Of a DNA stretch of 64,000 nt, positions 33,790-42,385 are shown piece by piece. The notes below the pieces were generated by a model. It searched no databases. It was not told the origin of the DNA and saw only the letters and a list, made by a program, of their open reading frames with translations. The stretch's first letter is position 1. The number at the start of each line of letters is the position of its first letter. The stretch covers positions 30,639 through 94,638 of the forward strand of contig JANQLS010000175.1 of NCBI GenBank assembly GCA_028280485.1, given 5' to 3'. A program made the translations under genes and the position numbers. The stretch comes from Planctomycetota bacterium (GTDB lineage Bacteria > Planctomycetota > UBA8108 > JACQVS01).

Positions 33790-36516
33790 ATGAGTAAAGA
33801 CGAAAATCGCAAGCCTATCGAGATCGATCGAAGAGATTTCATTAAATACTCTTCATTAGCCGTGGCGGCTTCAACCACTACTTCAGGTCAACTCTGGAGC
33901 CAAGACGGTAAGGTCTTTGCTCAACACTTGACTTTGAATTTTGATGAAGCCGATTCTCTGTTTCACGGAAAAGGCTGGGAAACTCTCAATCCTGGATACT
34001 GGCAAATTAAGAATAAAGCCTTGAGGCGACGATTTGATCACTACGGAGATCGTGCTCGAGCTACCGGTTTTCCCTACCACTACGAAACCCATCGTCGAAA
34101 TGGTGGAAAGATGCCGGTCGACTACGATCCCTCTCTACCTTATGGGATCATCTATCGCCGCGATTGGAAACTCGCTGGTGCTTACACTCTTTCAGCAAAG
34201 TTTACTTATAAGGGTACAGTCGATAAGAAGCGAGAAGGTGATTCTGAAAATTGGAAGATGTTTCAAAACGGTTACAGTCGACTGGGAATTGCCATCGGAG
34301 CGAAGTGTCTCTTTGAAAGTTACAACCGAGTCCGCAATGCGAGTCTCTGTACGTTAGGAGATCACGAAAAATTTGAATTCCATTTCAAACAAGTTCGAGG
34401 GAAGAAGAAAGTCAAACCTGTAGTAGGAAAGGGTTGTAAGCTCCAATCCGGTGATTCCGTTGAGATTCAAATTAAGGTGAACCCTACTTCAAATAATGAA
34501 TCGAAAATTGTCTCGATCCTTAAAAAGGGCGATGAAACGATTTCACAGTTAGAACAAACTCTCCCTCGAACTCTAACCGAAGGTTACTTCGGACTCGTGG
34601 GGCGAGGTTTGATGGATTTCCAAGTCGATCAAATTAAAATCACTCCCGAAAAGAATGAACTCCTAAGCGTGGGTGAAGTCGATTGCCTGACTTGCTATCC
34701 TTTAGGTGACACCCTTAAGAAAAAAGATGGTCGTTGGAAAGTCAAATTTATTGCTCTCTTTGCCTCCGATGGAAAAGAAACCCAAATTCGAATTTCCGAT
34801 TCAGAAAACCCCGAAGGGGGCTGGAATCGAGTTCCTATAGCCGGTACAGCCAAAATCGTCAACAACCGATGGCGAAGGAACACCAGTGTCGTCGAAGTTA
34901 CACTTCCCTTTGATCCTTCTGAAAAAGAACAGTTCTTCTGTGTCTACAAAGATGGGATAAACGTTACCGCTGATACTCGGATTGGATCTCAAGGTACTGG
35001 ACCGGGTACAGGCTTTGTTGGAGATGTTCCCAGTTCCGGTTCCTATGTTGGTCGTTTGCCTCAACTCACGGCACCCTATAAGCTCTGCGGGTTAAGTTGT
35101 CATGCGATTACCAGTGGGCTTCAACACCGAACTGAAACGGGATTCCGTATGTTGGGTGGGGGGAACGAATGGATGTTCCGCGACCAACCCACGGTTGAAG
35201 CCTACAAACATTTTGAAGATTACAACTTTCAAATTCTTTGCTGGGAAGATGATGTTTGGTATCTGGAGCTCGTTTTCTATCCTCCGAGTACCGATGACGC
35301 TTATAAAGTCATCGCTACGACCATCGCCGGACCGACTTCCCGTTGGCAAATGATGCGTCACTGGAACATCATCAATCCTGGTGATCACGATTACGGGATG
35401 GATGACGTTAAAGGACCCGAGCAGATTGCGATTCGACTCAAAGATGGTCTCGGACAAGATAAAGATTATATGAGGCGAAACTTTCAAATTGTTCACCATC
35501 TCATCACGGGTGAAGAAGAAGTGGATCCCCTCGCCAATCCCAAGAAATGGCGAGCTTGGAAGATGCCCAATCGAGATTTCAGTTTAGTGATCGTCGATTC
35601 CAGGCTGTGGCGATCAAGTCAAGACACCGCGATGTGGGACGACGAAGGCTGGGGGCACATTCGAGAGCTTTACGATCGGGCCGATCCTACGCGAACTCTT
35701 TTAGGGGAAGAGCAATTTGCCTGGCTTCAAGAGCTTATAAAAACGGATGCTTCTGATTTGATTTGTTTGACCGGGCTCAATGGACTTCACACCATTTGGA
35801 CGGGGGGAAATCGTTACAGTCATACCGACCAACCCTTCGCTCAACGCGATCGAGTTGCTGCGGACTATGCGGGTTGGGTGGCCGCAGGAACGAGTCGCGT
35901 CATCGAGTTGCTGGGTTCACGCGATGGCGTTGTTTCGGTTTACGGCGATGTGCACAATGGTTGTATTATGAAGAATACCCATCACGGACTCATCGAGTGT
36001 AGCTTTGGTCCTATCGGAAGAAGTGGGGGACGATCCGTAATTCCTGGATTTGGGCCAAAGATGAAAGACTTCGATGAGCGCCCATTAGAAGTGTATGCGC
36101 TCTATCACGGTAAGCATGCGAATCCCGAACTCAAGAATCACAAAAAGAATCAACCCACCTACTGGAATTTCTTAGAAATGGAATTCCACCCACAAAGAAA
36201 AGAATCTCAGATTCAAATGAGAGTTCGAAACATGATCGACTCTCCTAAAGAAACTCCACGAGGCGGAGGAGAGCTAAAGACCGAAGTTTCGAAAACGGGA
36301 CGCCAACCTAACAGTCGATTACCTAAGATTAAAACCCTGCCCAATGCCGATGTGCGTGTCGTCACGGTCAACGGTCGACCCGTCAGAGGCGTTCGATCAG
36401 GACCGAACGGTGAAGTCGAGAATCTAAGCTTGATCGACATCCCTCCTCAAACGAAAGTGATCGTGACGGCTTACGATGGAGAGAAGGTAGAGTCGAAGGT
36501 CGTCCACACGGTGTAG
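33790..36516 (+). CDS. Tat-exported atypical PhoD-like metallophosphatase
   Basis: 908 residues. The N-terminal twin-arginine motif DRRDFIKYSSLAVAAST (about 13-29) predicts Tat export. Residues about 40-290 look like a concanavalin-type sandwich (GWETLNPGYWQIKNKALRRR, GLVGRGLMDFQVDQIKI). The remainder resembles the PhoD/metallophosphatase family: GLSCHAITSG, VVFYPPSTDDA-type segments, GDHDYGMDD, REFSLVIVDSR-like (NRDFSLVIVDSRLW), LGEEQFAWLQELI and SVYGDVHNGCI. The conserved GDxHN motif and late His fit a dinuclear metal site, but the first Asp motif is not clear. Substrate unknown. The TAG stop is shared with a TAGTCCGCACGC hairpin. Confidence 0.75.
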   Translation: MSKDENRKPIEIDRRDFIKYSSLAVAASTTTSGQLWSQDGKVFAQHLTLNFDEADSLFHGKGWETLNPGYWQIKNKALRRRFDHYGDRARATGFPYHYETHRRNGGKMPVDYDPSLPYGIIYRRDWKLAGAYTLSAKFTYKGTVDKKREGDSENWKMFQNGYSRLGIAIGAKCLFESYNRVRNASLCTLGDHEKFEFHFKQVRGKKKVKPVVGKGCKLQSGDSVEIQIKVNPTSNNESKIVSILKKGDETISQLEQTLPRTLTEGYFGLVGRGLMDFQVDQIKITPEKNELLSVGEVDCLTCYPLGDTLKKKDGRWKVKFIALFASDGKETQIRISDSENPEGGWNRVPIAGTAKIVNNRWRRNTSVVEVTLPFDPSEKEQFFCVYKDGINVTADTRIGSQGTGPGTGFVGDVPSSGSYVGRLPQLTAPYKLCGLSCHAITSGLQHRTETGFRMLGGGNEWMFRDQPTVEAYKHFEDYNFQILCWEDDVWYLELVFYPPSTDDAYKVIATTIAGPTSRWQMMRHWNIINPGDHDYGMDDVKGPEQIAIRLKDGLGQDKDYMRRNFQIVHHLITGEEEVDPLANPKKWRAWKMPNRDFSLVIVDSRLWRSSQDTAMWDDEGWGHIRELYDRADPTRTLLGEEQFAWLQELIKTDASDLICLTGLNGLHTIWTGGNRYSHTDQPFAQRDRVAADYAGWVAAGTSRVIELLGSRDGVVSVYGDVHNGCIMKNTHHGLIECSFGPIGRSGGRSVIPGFGPKMKDFDERPLEVYALYHGKHANPELKNHKKNQPTYWNFLEMEFHPQRKESQIQMRVRNMIDSPKETPRGGGELKTEVSKTGRQPNSRLPKIKTLPNADVRVVTVNGRPVRGVRSGPNGEVENLSLIDIPPQTKVIVTAYDGEKVESKVVHTV

Positions 36517-36749
36517 TCCGCACGCTCCGCGTGCGGGCATCCCTATCGACGACAATTACTTTTTGAGAGCCTAATTGTTTAAACGAGTCACCCACTCGAA
36601 GACGAATTTAATTTCAACAACGCCTAACGATAGTCAGGAGCCGCCTCGCGGAGCGAGACGATTACTATAGTTACGATTTTCAAGTTGGTAAAAATCAGTA
36701 CGCGAGTTGCGATTGCCGAGAAGGCCGCACGCCGAGCGTGCGGACTACA
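36514..36749. repeat. Paired TAGTCCGCACGC hairpins in inverted orientation between convergent genes
   Basis: Left unit TAGTCCGCACGCTCCGCGTG... starts at 36514, its TAG being the stop of the upstream gene. The right unit (36723-36749, GGCCGCACGCCGAGCGTG...ACTAC) is inverted. Between them lies CCGCCTCGCGGAGCGAGACG, another small hairpin. Confidence 0.7.
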
Positions 36750-36760
36750 TCGCGTACGGA

Positions 36761-38599
36761 TTATTTCGCATGCACCGTCTCTGAATACTTCAACTTACCG
36801 GTTTGCCCATCGTAGAAGCTGAAGATGACGTGAGGCTTAGGATAAGCCACCCAGCGTGTGCCGCCGAGTTCTTTGGGATTGTTAAAGACATTATTGATTT
36901 GAACGACGCAGTAATGAGGGAACATACGATTCTCACGAGGAATGTCGGCCATGGCCGTCGTCGACCAACGAATTTCACAGGCTCGAGGTCCGTACTTGAA
37001 GGGCCCATTTACGGGTCGCATTCCTTCGTCTTCCGGACGGTGGTTCACGGAGTTGTGAGGGCCTGAAGCAAATTCCCAAACGTTGTCGGTAATCTTAATT
37101 GCAAATGAGTTGTGGAGATCTCCCGTTAAAACGAAGACAGGTTGTTCCATTTCATCCCAAAGTTCGAGCAACATTTCTCGTTCTTCTAAGAAGACCGTCC
37201 AAGCGTCGTCTTTGGTCGCGGCATCGAAATGATGCCCTCCACCGCCCACATGAGGGATCATGAAATTAACCGAGGAAACGATAAAGTAAAAATCGGCATC
37301 GCCTTTTTTCATCTCCCGAATGAGCCAATCACGTTGAGCGTAGCCGAGCATCGATAAACCCTTCTTCGCCGGATTTTTGATATCGTGCAATTGACGATGG
37401 GTACGAGTGTCTAAGAGAAAGAATCGGCAATTCCCCACTTTAAACGTTCCGTGTGAATTTCTTCCGATGGAATAACTACTCGTCGTATCGGCAATGGGAG
37501 TCGGCGAAATACGCAGTCGATTTTGATCGAGAACTTCTACGATCTCGTAGACATTGGCGTTGGGGTCTCCGCCTTCAACATCTCCAGTCGGGATATCTTT
37601 CACTCCGGCATCGGGAGTGCCCCAATGAACATGAAGGTTTGCCAATGTCTTCAATTGATCGGCATCAAAATTCGCCGTCGGATCTTCGAGGATGTCCGAT
37701 CCTTTCTTGAGAGTTGCTTTGCCAAAGAGGGCTTCGCGGTCATCGTCGACCGGGTTCGCCCAGCCGAGGTAATCAAACCAGGCTTGGATTGCGATATCTC
37801 TGAAGATGGCTCTTCGATTGCGGTATCCAGGAGTTCCCGAGCCGAAAACATCATTGAGAAGTTCGTGATCATCGAAGGTGTAGTACGAAGGCACGTAGCG
37901 ATGCCATTCCGAGAGATTTTTTGCTCGGGCTAGGTACGTTTTGTAATTCTCCCAAACTCCGGTGATGGTGGGAGCGATATCAATAATCTTGGGAGTTTCC
38001 TTTTCCCCTACGGAATTTTGTTTCCTCCAACCTTCGGGAGGAAACTCGCGATCTTCCTCGTACAGCCAATCTCCATTGAGGATGGCGAATGAGACATCCT
38101 CCCTTACCTTTTCAAGAAGGGTGTCGTAAGTAGGAAGACTCGGCCCTAAACCATGTTTCGGAGACTGATTGTTCCCGCAGGCGAACTCAAAACTGAAGTT
38201 GAACAATCCATTAGGATTAAATTTCGGGTCTTTAAGTTTTTCTGGATCAGGAAGGGTTTTAAATGTGCCCTTCAATTCTGGAGTGTCATCAGCTGAGCCG
38301 TCGGCACTTTGAATCTTATAAAAATAGGTTTGATCCGGCTCTAGATTGTTCAGGGTCAACAATGAAGTGAGATCATCGTGAAGATTTGAAGGAGTTGAAA
38401 GTGCGGTATTTTTAAGATCGTCTTCAGTTTTCCCGTAATGAACTTGAAAGGCGCTTTCCGTTGAGGTTCTCGCCCAAAGGGTCATCGAATCCGAAGTCGG
38501 GCGGCCGAGAATGGGGCCGTGGGTGATATGAGATCGCGATTGGGGAACCTGGCAAGCTGATAGGGTCAGAATAAATAAGAGTAAGAAACTCCACTTCAT
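36761..38599 (-). CDS. PhoD-like alkaline phosphatase D family lipoprotein
   Basis: 612 residues. Lipobox LTLSAC (Cys16). A fibronectin-like PhoD N-terminal domain (THGPILGRPTSDSMTLWART ... LEPDQTYFYKI, about 25-110) precedes a metallophosphatase domain: FEFACGNNQ, ILNGDWLYEED (D of the first metal motif), YTFDDHELLNDV (DDHE), FYFIVSSVNFM and VFVLTGDLHNSF, with FASGPHNSVNH near the end. The GDWLYE, DDHE and GDLHN motifs are the dinuclear (Fe/Ca-type) site of PhoD phosphatases/phosphodiesterases. The lipoprotein anchor suggests an envelope location. Ends close to a repeat and is convergent with 33790-36516. Confidence 0.9.
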   Translation of the reverse strand: MKWSFLLLFILTLSACQVPQSRSHITHGPILGRPTSDSMTLWARTSTESAFQVHYGKTEDDLKNTALSTPSNLHDDLTSLLTLNNLEPDQTYFYKIQSADGSADDTPELKGTFKTLPDPEKLKDPKFNPNGLFNFSFEFACGNNQSPKHGLGPSLPTYDTLLEKVREDVSFAILNGDWLYEEDREFPPEGWRKQNSVGEKETPKIIDIAPTITGVWENYKTYLARAKNLSEWHRYVPSYYTFDDHELLNDVFGSGTPGYRNRRAIFRDIAIQAWFDYLGWANPVDDDREALFGKATLKKGSDILEDPTANFDADQLKTLANLHVHWGTPDAGVKDIPTGDVEGGDPNANVYEIVEVLDQNRLRISPTPIADTTSSYSIGRNSHGTFKVGNCRFFLLDTRTHRQLHDIKNPAKKGLSMLGYAQRDWLIREMKKGDADFYFIVSSVNFMIPHVGGGGHHFDAATKDDAWTVFLEEREMLLELWDEMEQPVFVLTGDLHNSFAIKITDNVWEFASGPHNSVNHRPEDEGMRPVNGPFKYGPRACEIRWSTTAMADIPRENRMFPHYCVVQINNVFNNPKELGGTRWVAYPKPHVIFSFYDGQTGKLKYSETVHAK

Positions 38600-38828
38600 A
38601 TCGATCTCGATTCTATTCTAAATGGATACATCATGAACTTGAGTGTCCATGGAGTGTAAGACGAAAATGAGGTCCGAAGTATATCATAGAGATTGAAATT
38701 GTGGCGGCTTTGTTAGGAGCGAACTGCTCTTCTTTTTCCTGAGAGTTGACAGTCGTTACTGAATTGAGAGAAAATGAATGGCTCCACTTATTAAATGAAC
38801 TCTTAACATTAAATAAGGAACTTTCACT

Positions 38829-40286
38829 TTGTTACGTTCAACTACTATCAATTGCCGGATGGGCCTGGGTTTCATTGTTGCCCTGATCGGATTTCTTTCT
38901 TTCCTTGAGACTCCAAACGCCCAGGCTAAAACCCAACCCAATGTCATCTTCATTCTTGCGGATGATTTAGGCTATGGAGATCTAGGTTGTTTCGGACAGA
39001 AGGTATTGAAAACCCCTCGCCTCGATCAAATGGCGAATGAAGGTCTGAAGTTCACCCAATTTTATGCGGGAAGTACGGTCTGTGCTCCCTCACGGAGTGT
39101 CTTGCTCACCGGAAAGCACATGGGGCGAACCGTCGTTCGAGGAAACTCTACCAAGCCCATTATCATTCAACCCAGTCAATTGACCGTAGCTTCACTCTTA
39201 AAGAAGGCTGGCTATAAAACAGCTTGTATTGGGAAATGGGGGGTGGGAACACCAGATAATTTTACGAATCCTAACGACGTGGGTTTCGACCATTTTTATG
39301 GCTACGTCAATATGTGGCACGCTCATAATTTTTATCCTGAGTTCCTTATTCGCAATGGAAAGGTCGAAGCCTTAAAGAACAAGGCCTTTGCTAAGTGGAA
39401 GAGCTTTCAAGATCCCAAAGTTTCACGATCTGGACTGGGAGTCGCTGAGAAAAAAGTGCAATACGCCCCTGATCTTTTCATTGAAGATGCCCTCAAGTTC
39501 ATTCAGAAAAATCATGAGTCGCCCTTTTTCTTATACTTCGCGATGAATGTGCCGCACGCCAACAATGAAGGCGGTAATAAAGGAATGGAAGTTCCCGATT
39601 TAGGAGAGTTCGCCGATAAAGATTGGCCCGAACCTGAAAAGGGATTTGCGGCGATGATCAAAAACATCGATAGAGATGTGGGGCGGATCATCGATCTGGT
39701 GAAGAAGCTTGAAATTCATGAGAACACTTTGATCATCTTCACATCAGATAACGGGCCACATCAAGAAGGCGGTCACAAGGCTGATTTCTTCAATTCCAAT
39801 GGAAAATTCAAAGGCATGAAGCGAGATCTCTACGAGGGGGGGATTCGCGTTCCCACCATCGCTTGGTGGCCTGGCACCGTCAAAGCTAAAACAGAGAACA
39901 ACCACGCTTGGTATTTTGGTGATCTCATGGCGACAACGGCTGAAATGGTGGGGCAAGAGGTTCCTGAAGATTGTGACAGCGATAGCTTCTTAAGCACTCT
40001 TAAGGGCTACCCTCCGAAAAAACAATGGGGGAGGAAGCACGAACTTTACTGGGAGTTTTATGAACGGGGATCTGCGCAGGCCGTGCGCTTTGGCAAATGG
40101 AAAGCTATTCGAAAACCCATGTTTACGGGGCCTATTGAACTTTACGACCTCTCCTGGGATCTCGAAGAGAAGCAAGATTATTCCAAGCGTCGCCCAAAGC
40201 TGGTCGAGCACGCAAAGAATTTAATGAAGAAGTACCACCAGAATGATCCCAACTGGCAGGTACGCAAGCCAAGGATTCGAAAATAA
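38829..40286 (+). CDS. Type-I sulfatase, arylsulfatase A-like
   Basis: 485 residues. It starts at TTG 38829 with AAGGA nine bases upstream, which gives a full signal peptide ending PNAQA; an in-frame ATG at 38859 would shorten it. Sulfatase core: NVIFILADDLGYGDLG with the DD metal ligands, C85-A-P-S-R (the Cys to be converted to formylglycine) in VCAPSRSVLLTGKHMGRT, GKWGVGTPDN, FTSDNGPHQEGGHKADFF and KGMKRDLYEGGIRVP. It hydrolyses sulfate esters, probably of polysaccharides in the periplasm. Maturation needs a formylglycine-generating enzyme. Resembles the sulfatase at 60990 closely. Monocistronic, convergent with 40310-40879 (23-base gap). Confidence 0.95.
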   Translation: MLRSTTINCRMGLGFIVALIGFLSFLETPNAQAKTQPNVIFILADDLGYGDLGCFGQKVLKTPRLDQMANEGLKFTQFYAGSTVCAPSRSVLLTGKHMGRTVVRGNSTKPIIIQPSQLTVASLLKKAGYKTACIGKWGVGTPDNFTNPNDVGFDHFYGYVNMWHAHNFYPEFLIRNGKVEALKNKAFAKWKSFQDPKVSRSGLGVAEKKVQYAPDLFIEDALKFIQKNHESPFFLYFAMNVPHANNEGGNKGMEVPDLGEFADKDWPEPEKGFAAMIKNIDRDVGRIIDLVKKLEIHENTLIIFTSDNGPHQEGGHKADFFNSNGKFKGMKRDLYEGGIRVPTIAWWPGTVKAKTENNHAWYFGDLMATTAEMVGQEVPEDCDSDSFLSTLKGYPPKKQWGRKHELYWEFYERGSAQAVRFGKWKAIRKPMFTGPIELYDLSWDLEEKQDYSKRRPKLVEHAKNLMKKYHQNDPNWQVRKPRIRK

Positions 40287-40309
40287 TCCTTAGTTCGAGA
40301 ATGTCGATC

Positions 40310-40879
40310 TTAGAGGGTGGTTGTGAAGGTGGTCGTCCTATATTCCACCTGTTGGGGTATATGGGTGACTTTTAAAGCATGAGTTCCATCCATTGTTACG
40401 ATGGGGTCAAAGGAAACTCCGTGCATCTTCAATTGCTTGAGGATCTCTTCCTTTTCCAATTTAAATTTAGGACTTGAAAGCATTGCGGGAATGGCTTTCC
40501 GATCTTGATAGATCCACAAACCCTTTGTCCAATCCGAAGACTGGATGAACTTCGGAGTAAATTTTTTCTCGTTGACGAGGACCGGGATTCCCATGTGAAC
40601 GGAATACAATTGAATAAGACTTCCCGTAAAGTAGTAATTTTTCTCCGTTCGACCGTGATGGGGATGCGTTAAAGACTTGGGGAGAAAAAGACTCCATGTG
40701 GATCCATCGCTATGTTGGTACCGAAACACTCCCTCATGCTCCGAATCTAAACTCTCATAGTCCCGCCAAAATTCATAGCGCTCCTTAAGGGAAGGCTGAG
40801 AGGCCAAGGTCACAAAGATCACGACGCTCGCCACGGCTACCAAGATCAAGAGAAGTTTATGGGGTTTCTTTTTACTCAC
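40310..40879 (-). CDS. Hypothetical membrane-anchored protein
   Basis: 189 residues. A basic start MSKKKPHK and one hydrophobic helix (about 9-27, LLLILVAVASVVIFVTLA) are followed by a soluble domain. That domain contains SLFLPKSLTHPHHGRTEKNYYF, a VNEKKFTPKFIQSSD stretch and a repeated Thr tail (EYRTTTFTTTL). No family was recognised. Start MSKKK is the most plausible of the available codons. It is convergent with the sulfatase and has no obvious operon partner. Confidence 0.6.
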   Translation of the reverse strand: MSKKKPHKLLLILVAVASVVIFVTLASQPSLKERYEFWRDYESLDSEHEGVFRYQHSDGSTWSLFLPKSLTHPHHGRTEKNYYFTGSLIQLYSVHMGIPVLVNEKKFTPKFIQSSDWTKGLWIYQDRKAIPAMLSSPKFKLEKEEILKQLKMHGVSFDPIVTMDGTHALKVTHIPQQVEYRTTTFTTTL

Positions 40880-41110
40880 AGCTCACTCTTTTTGTCCTGA
40901 ATTGCCGAATTTTTGTAACGAATCCTGCCTGAAAGCTCAATTATCTTTGGAAATCGATCTCTTCAGTATTTTCTCAAATTCCGTGACCGGGTACGATAGT
41001 AGAAATGTCCTAAATTGTGATTCAACTTAGAGTTTGGTTCTCTTTCTTGCTTACCGTTGGAGAGGGGATTCAAGTTCTTGTTCCTCTGTGCTTCTCGCTG
41101 GATAGTAAAA

Positions 41111-42385
41111 ATGAAAATTTGGATTCTCGCCCTTTCTCTCGTCTTCACTTTCCTTAATTCTGCCTCGGCTGAGGGTGGAAAGCATCTATTTATTCTTTCG
41201 GGACAATCCAACATGGCTGGATTGAAGCCTGAGGAGTCGTTCACCCCAAAAGTGGAAGCAAAATACGGGAAAGAAAATGTCATCGTCGTTAAAGACGCCC
41301 ATGGGGGACAACCTATTAGGCGTTGGTACAAAAATTGGAAATCGGCGAAAGGTGAAGCACCTAAGTCTACCGGAGATCTCTACGATCGCCTCATGGGGAA
41401 AGTTAAGGCCGCAATCACTGGGCACAAGCTCAAGTCTGTCTCATTCTTTTGGATGCAGGGGGAGCGCGATGCGAGGGAGCAACACGCTCAAGTTTACGGC
41501 GAAAGTCTTCAGGGCCTTTTAGATCAGCTTTCTAAAGATCTTAGTCGTCATGATATCAATTTCGTGATCGGACGTCTCAGCGACTTCGACATGGGGAACA
41601 AGCGCTACAAACATTGGACGAAAGTACGGGATGTACAAGTGAATTTTGCTTCCTCGTATATCCGAGGGGCGTGGGTTGATACCGACGATCTCAATGACGG
41701 GAAAAATCGTCGAGGTAAAGACATCAAAGATGACCTTCATTATTCAGCCAAGGGGTATGTAGAGTTCGGGAATCGACTCGCTGAACGCGGGATCGATCTC
41801 ATCGAATCTGTTTACTTCTTTGAGAATTTCGAAAAGGGGCGTCAACGTTGGGAGGTGACCGATGAAGGCAGTTGGTTGCATCGAAAGGTCGATGGAAACC
41901 ATGTCTTTGGGATCAAGCAAAGGGGAAGCAAATACAAACCCAAAGTTCGGAGCCCCCATCACATCGCTTTGATCAAAGATTTAAAGGTTAAAGATTTTGT
42001 TCTCATGTTTGATGTGATGAGCACTAAAGACACCGGCGCCCATCGCGATTGCTGTGTTTTCTTTAACTATCAAGATCCCCAGAATTTCTACTACGTCCAC
42101 CTGGGAGCTCGTCCCGATCCTCACAGCGGTCAAATCATGATCGTTAAGGATGCGCCCCGGAAAGCGATGACTAAAAACAAAAATAGTACTCCCTGGAAAA
42201 CCGAGACCTGGCACAAAGTAAAAGTCGTACGCAACAGCTCCAGTGGCAAGATCGATATCTACTTCGACGATATGACCCAGCCCCATATGAGTGTCGTCGA
42301 TAAAACTTTTGGTCTCGGCCGAATCGGAATCGGTAGTTTTGATGATATGAATGATTTCGACAATATTAGGTTGAGAGGTCGATGA
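41111..42385 (+). CDS. SGNH/sialate O-acetylesterase-like hydrolase with LamG-like C-terminal domain
   Basis: 424 residues from ATG 41111, which gives the signal peptide ILALSLVFTFLNSASA; upstream ATG 41057 adds an unlikely leader. The SASA-type esterase domain (about 20-230) has FILSGQSNMAGL (catalytic Ser in GQSNM), FFWMQGERDA, FVIGRLSDF and DLHYSAKGYVEFGN (Asp/His end of the triad). The C-terminal part (about 240-424) is a concanavalin-like sandwich (FENFEKGRQRWEVTDE, WHKVKVVRNSSSGKIDIYFDDM), similar to DUF1080/LamG-type sugar-binding domains. Inferred role: removes acyl groups from a polysaccharide, with a binding module. The stop overlaps the start of the DUF1587-type gene (ATGA), so the two are coupled. 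Confidence 0.85.
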   Translation: MKIWILALSLVFTFLNSASAEGGKHLFILSGQSNMAGLKPEESFTPKVEAKYGKENVIVVKDAHGGQPIRRWYKNWKSAKGEAPKSTGDLYDRLMGKVKAAITGHKLKSVSFFWMQGERDAREQHAQVYGESLQGLLDQLSKDLSRHDINFVIGRLSDFDMGNKRYKHWTKVRDVQVNFASSYIRGAWVDTDDLNDGKNRRGKDIKDDLHYSAKGYVEFGNRLAERGIDLIESVYFFENFEKGRQRWEVTDEGSWLHRKVDGNHVFGIKQRGSKYKPKVRSPHHIALIKDLKVKDFVLMFDVMSTKDTGAHRDCCVFFNYQDPQNFYYVHLGARPDPHSGQIMIVKDAPRKAMTKNKNSTPWKTETWHKVKVVRNSSSGKIDIYFDDMTQPHMSVVDKTFGLGRIGIGSFDDMNDFDNIRLRGR

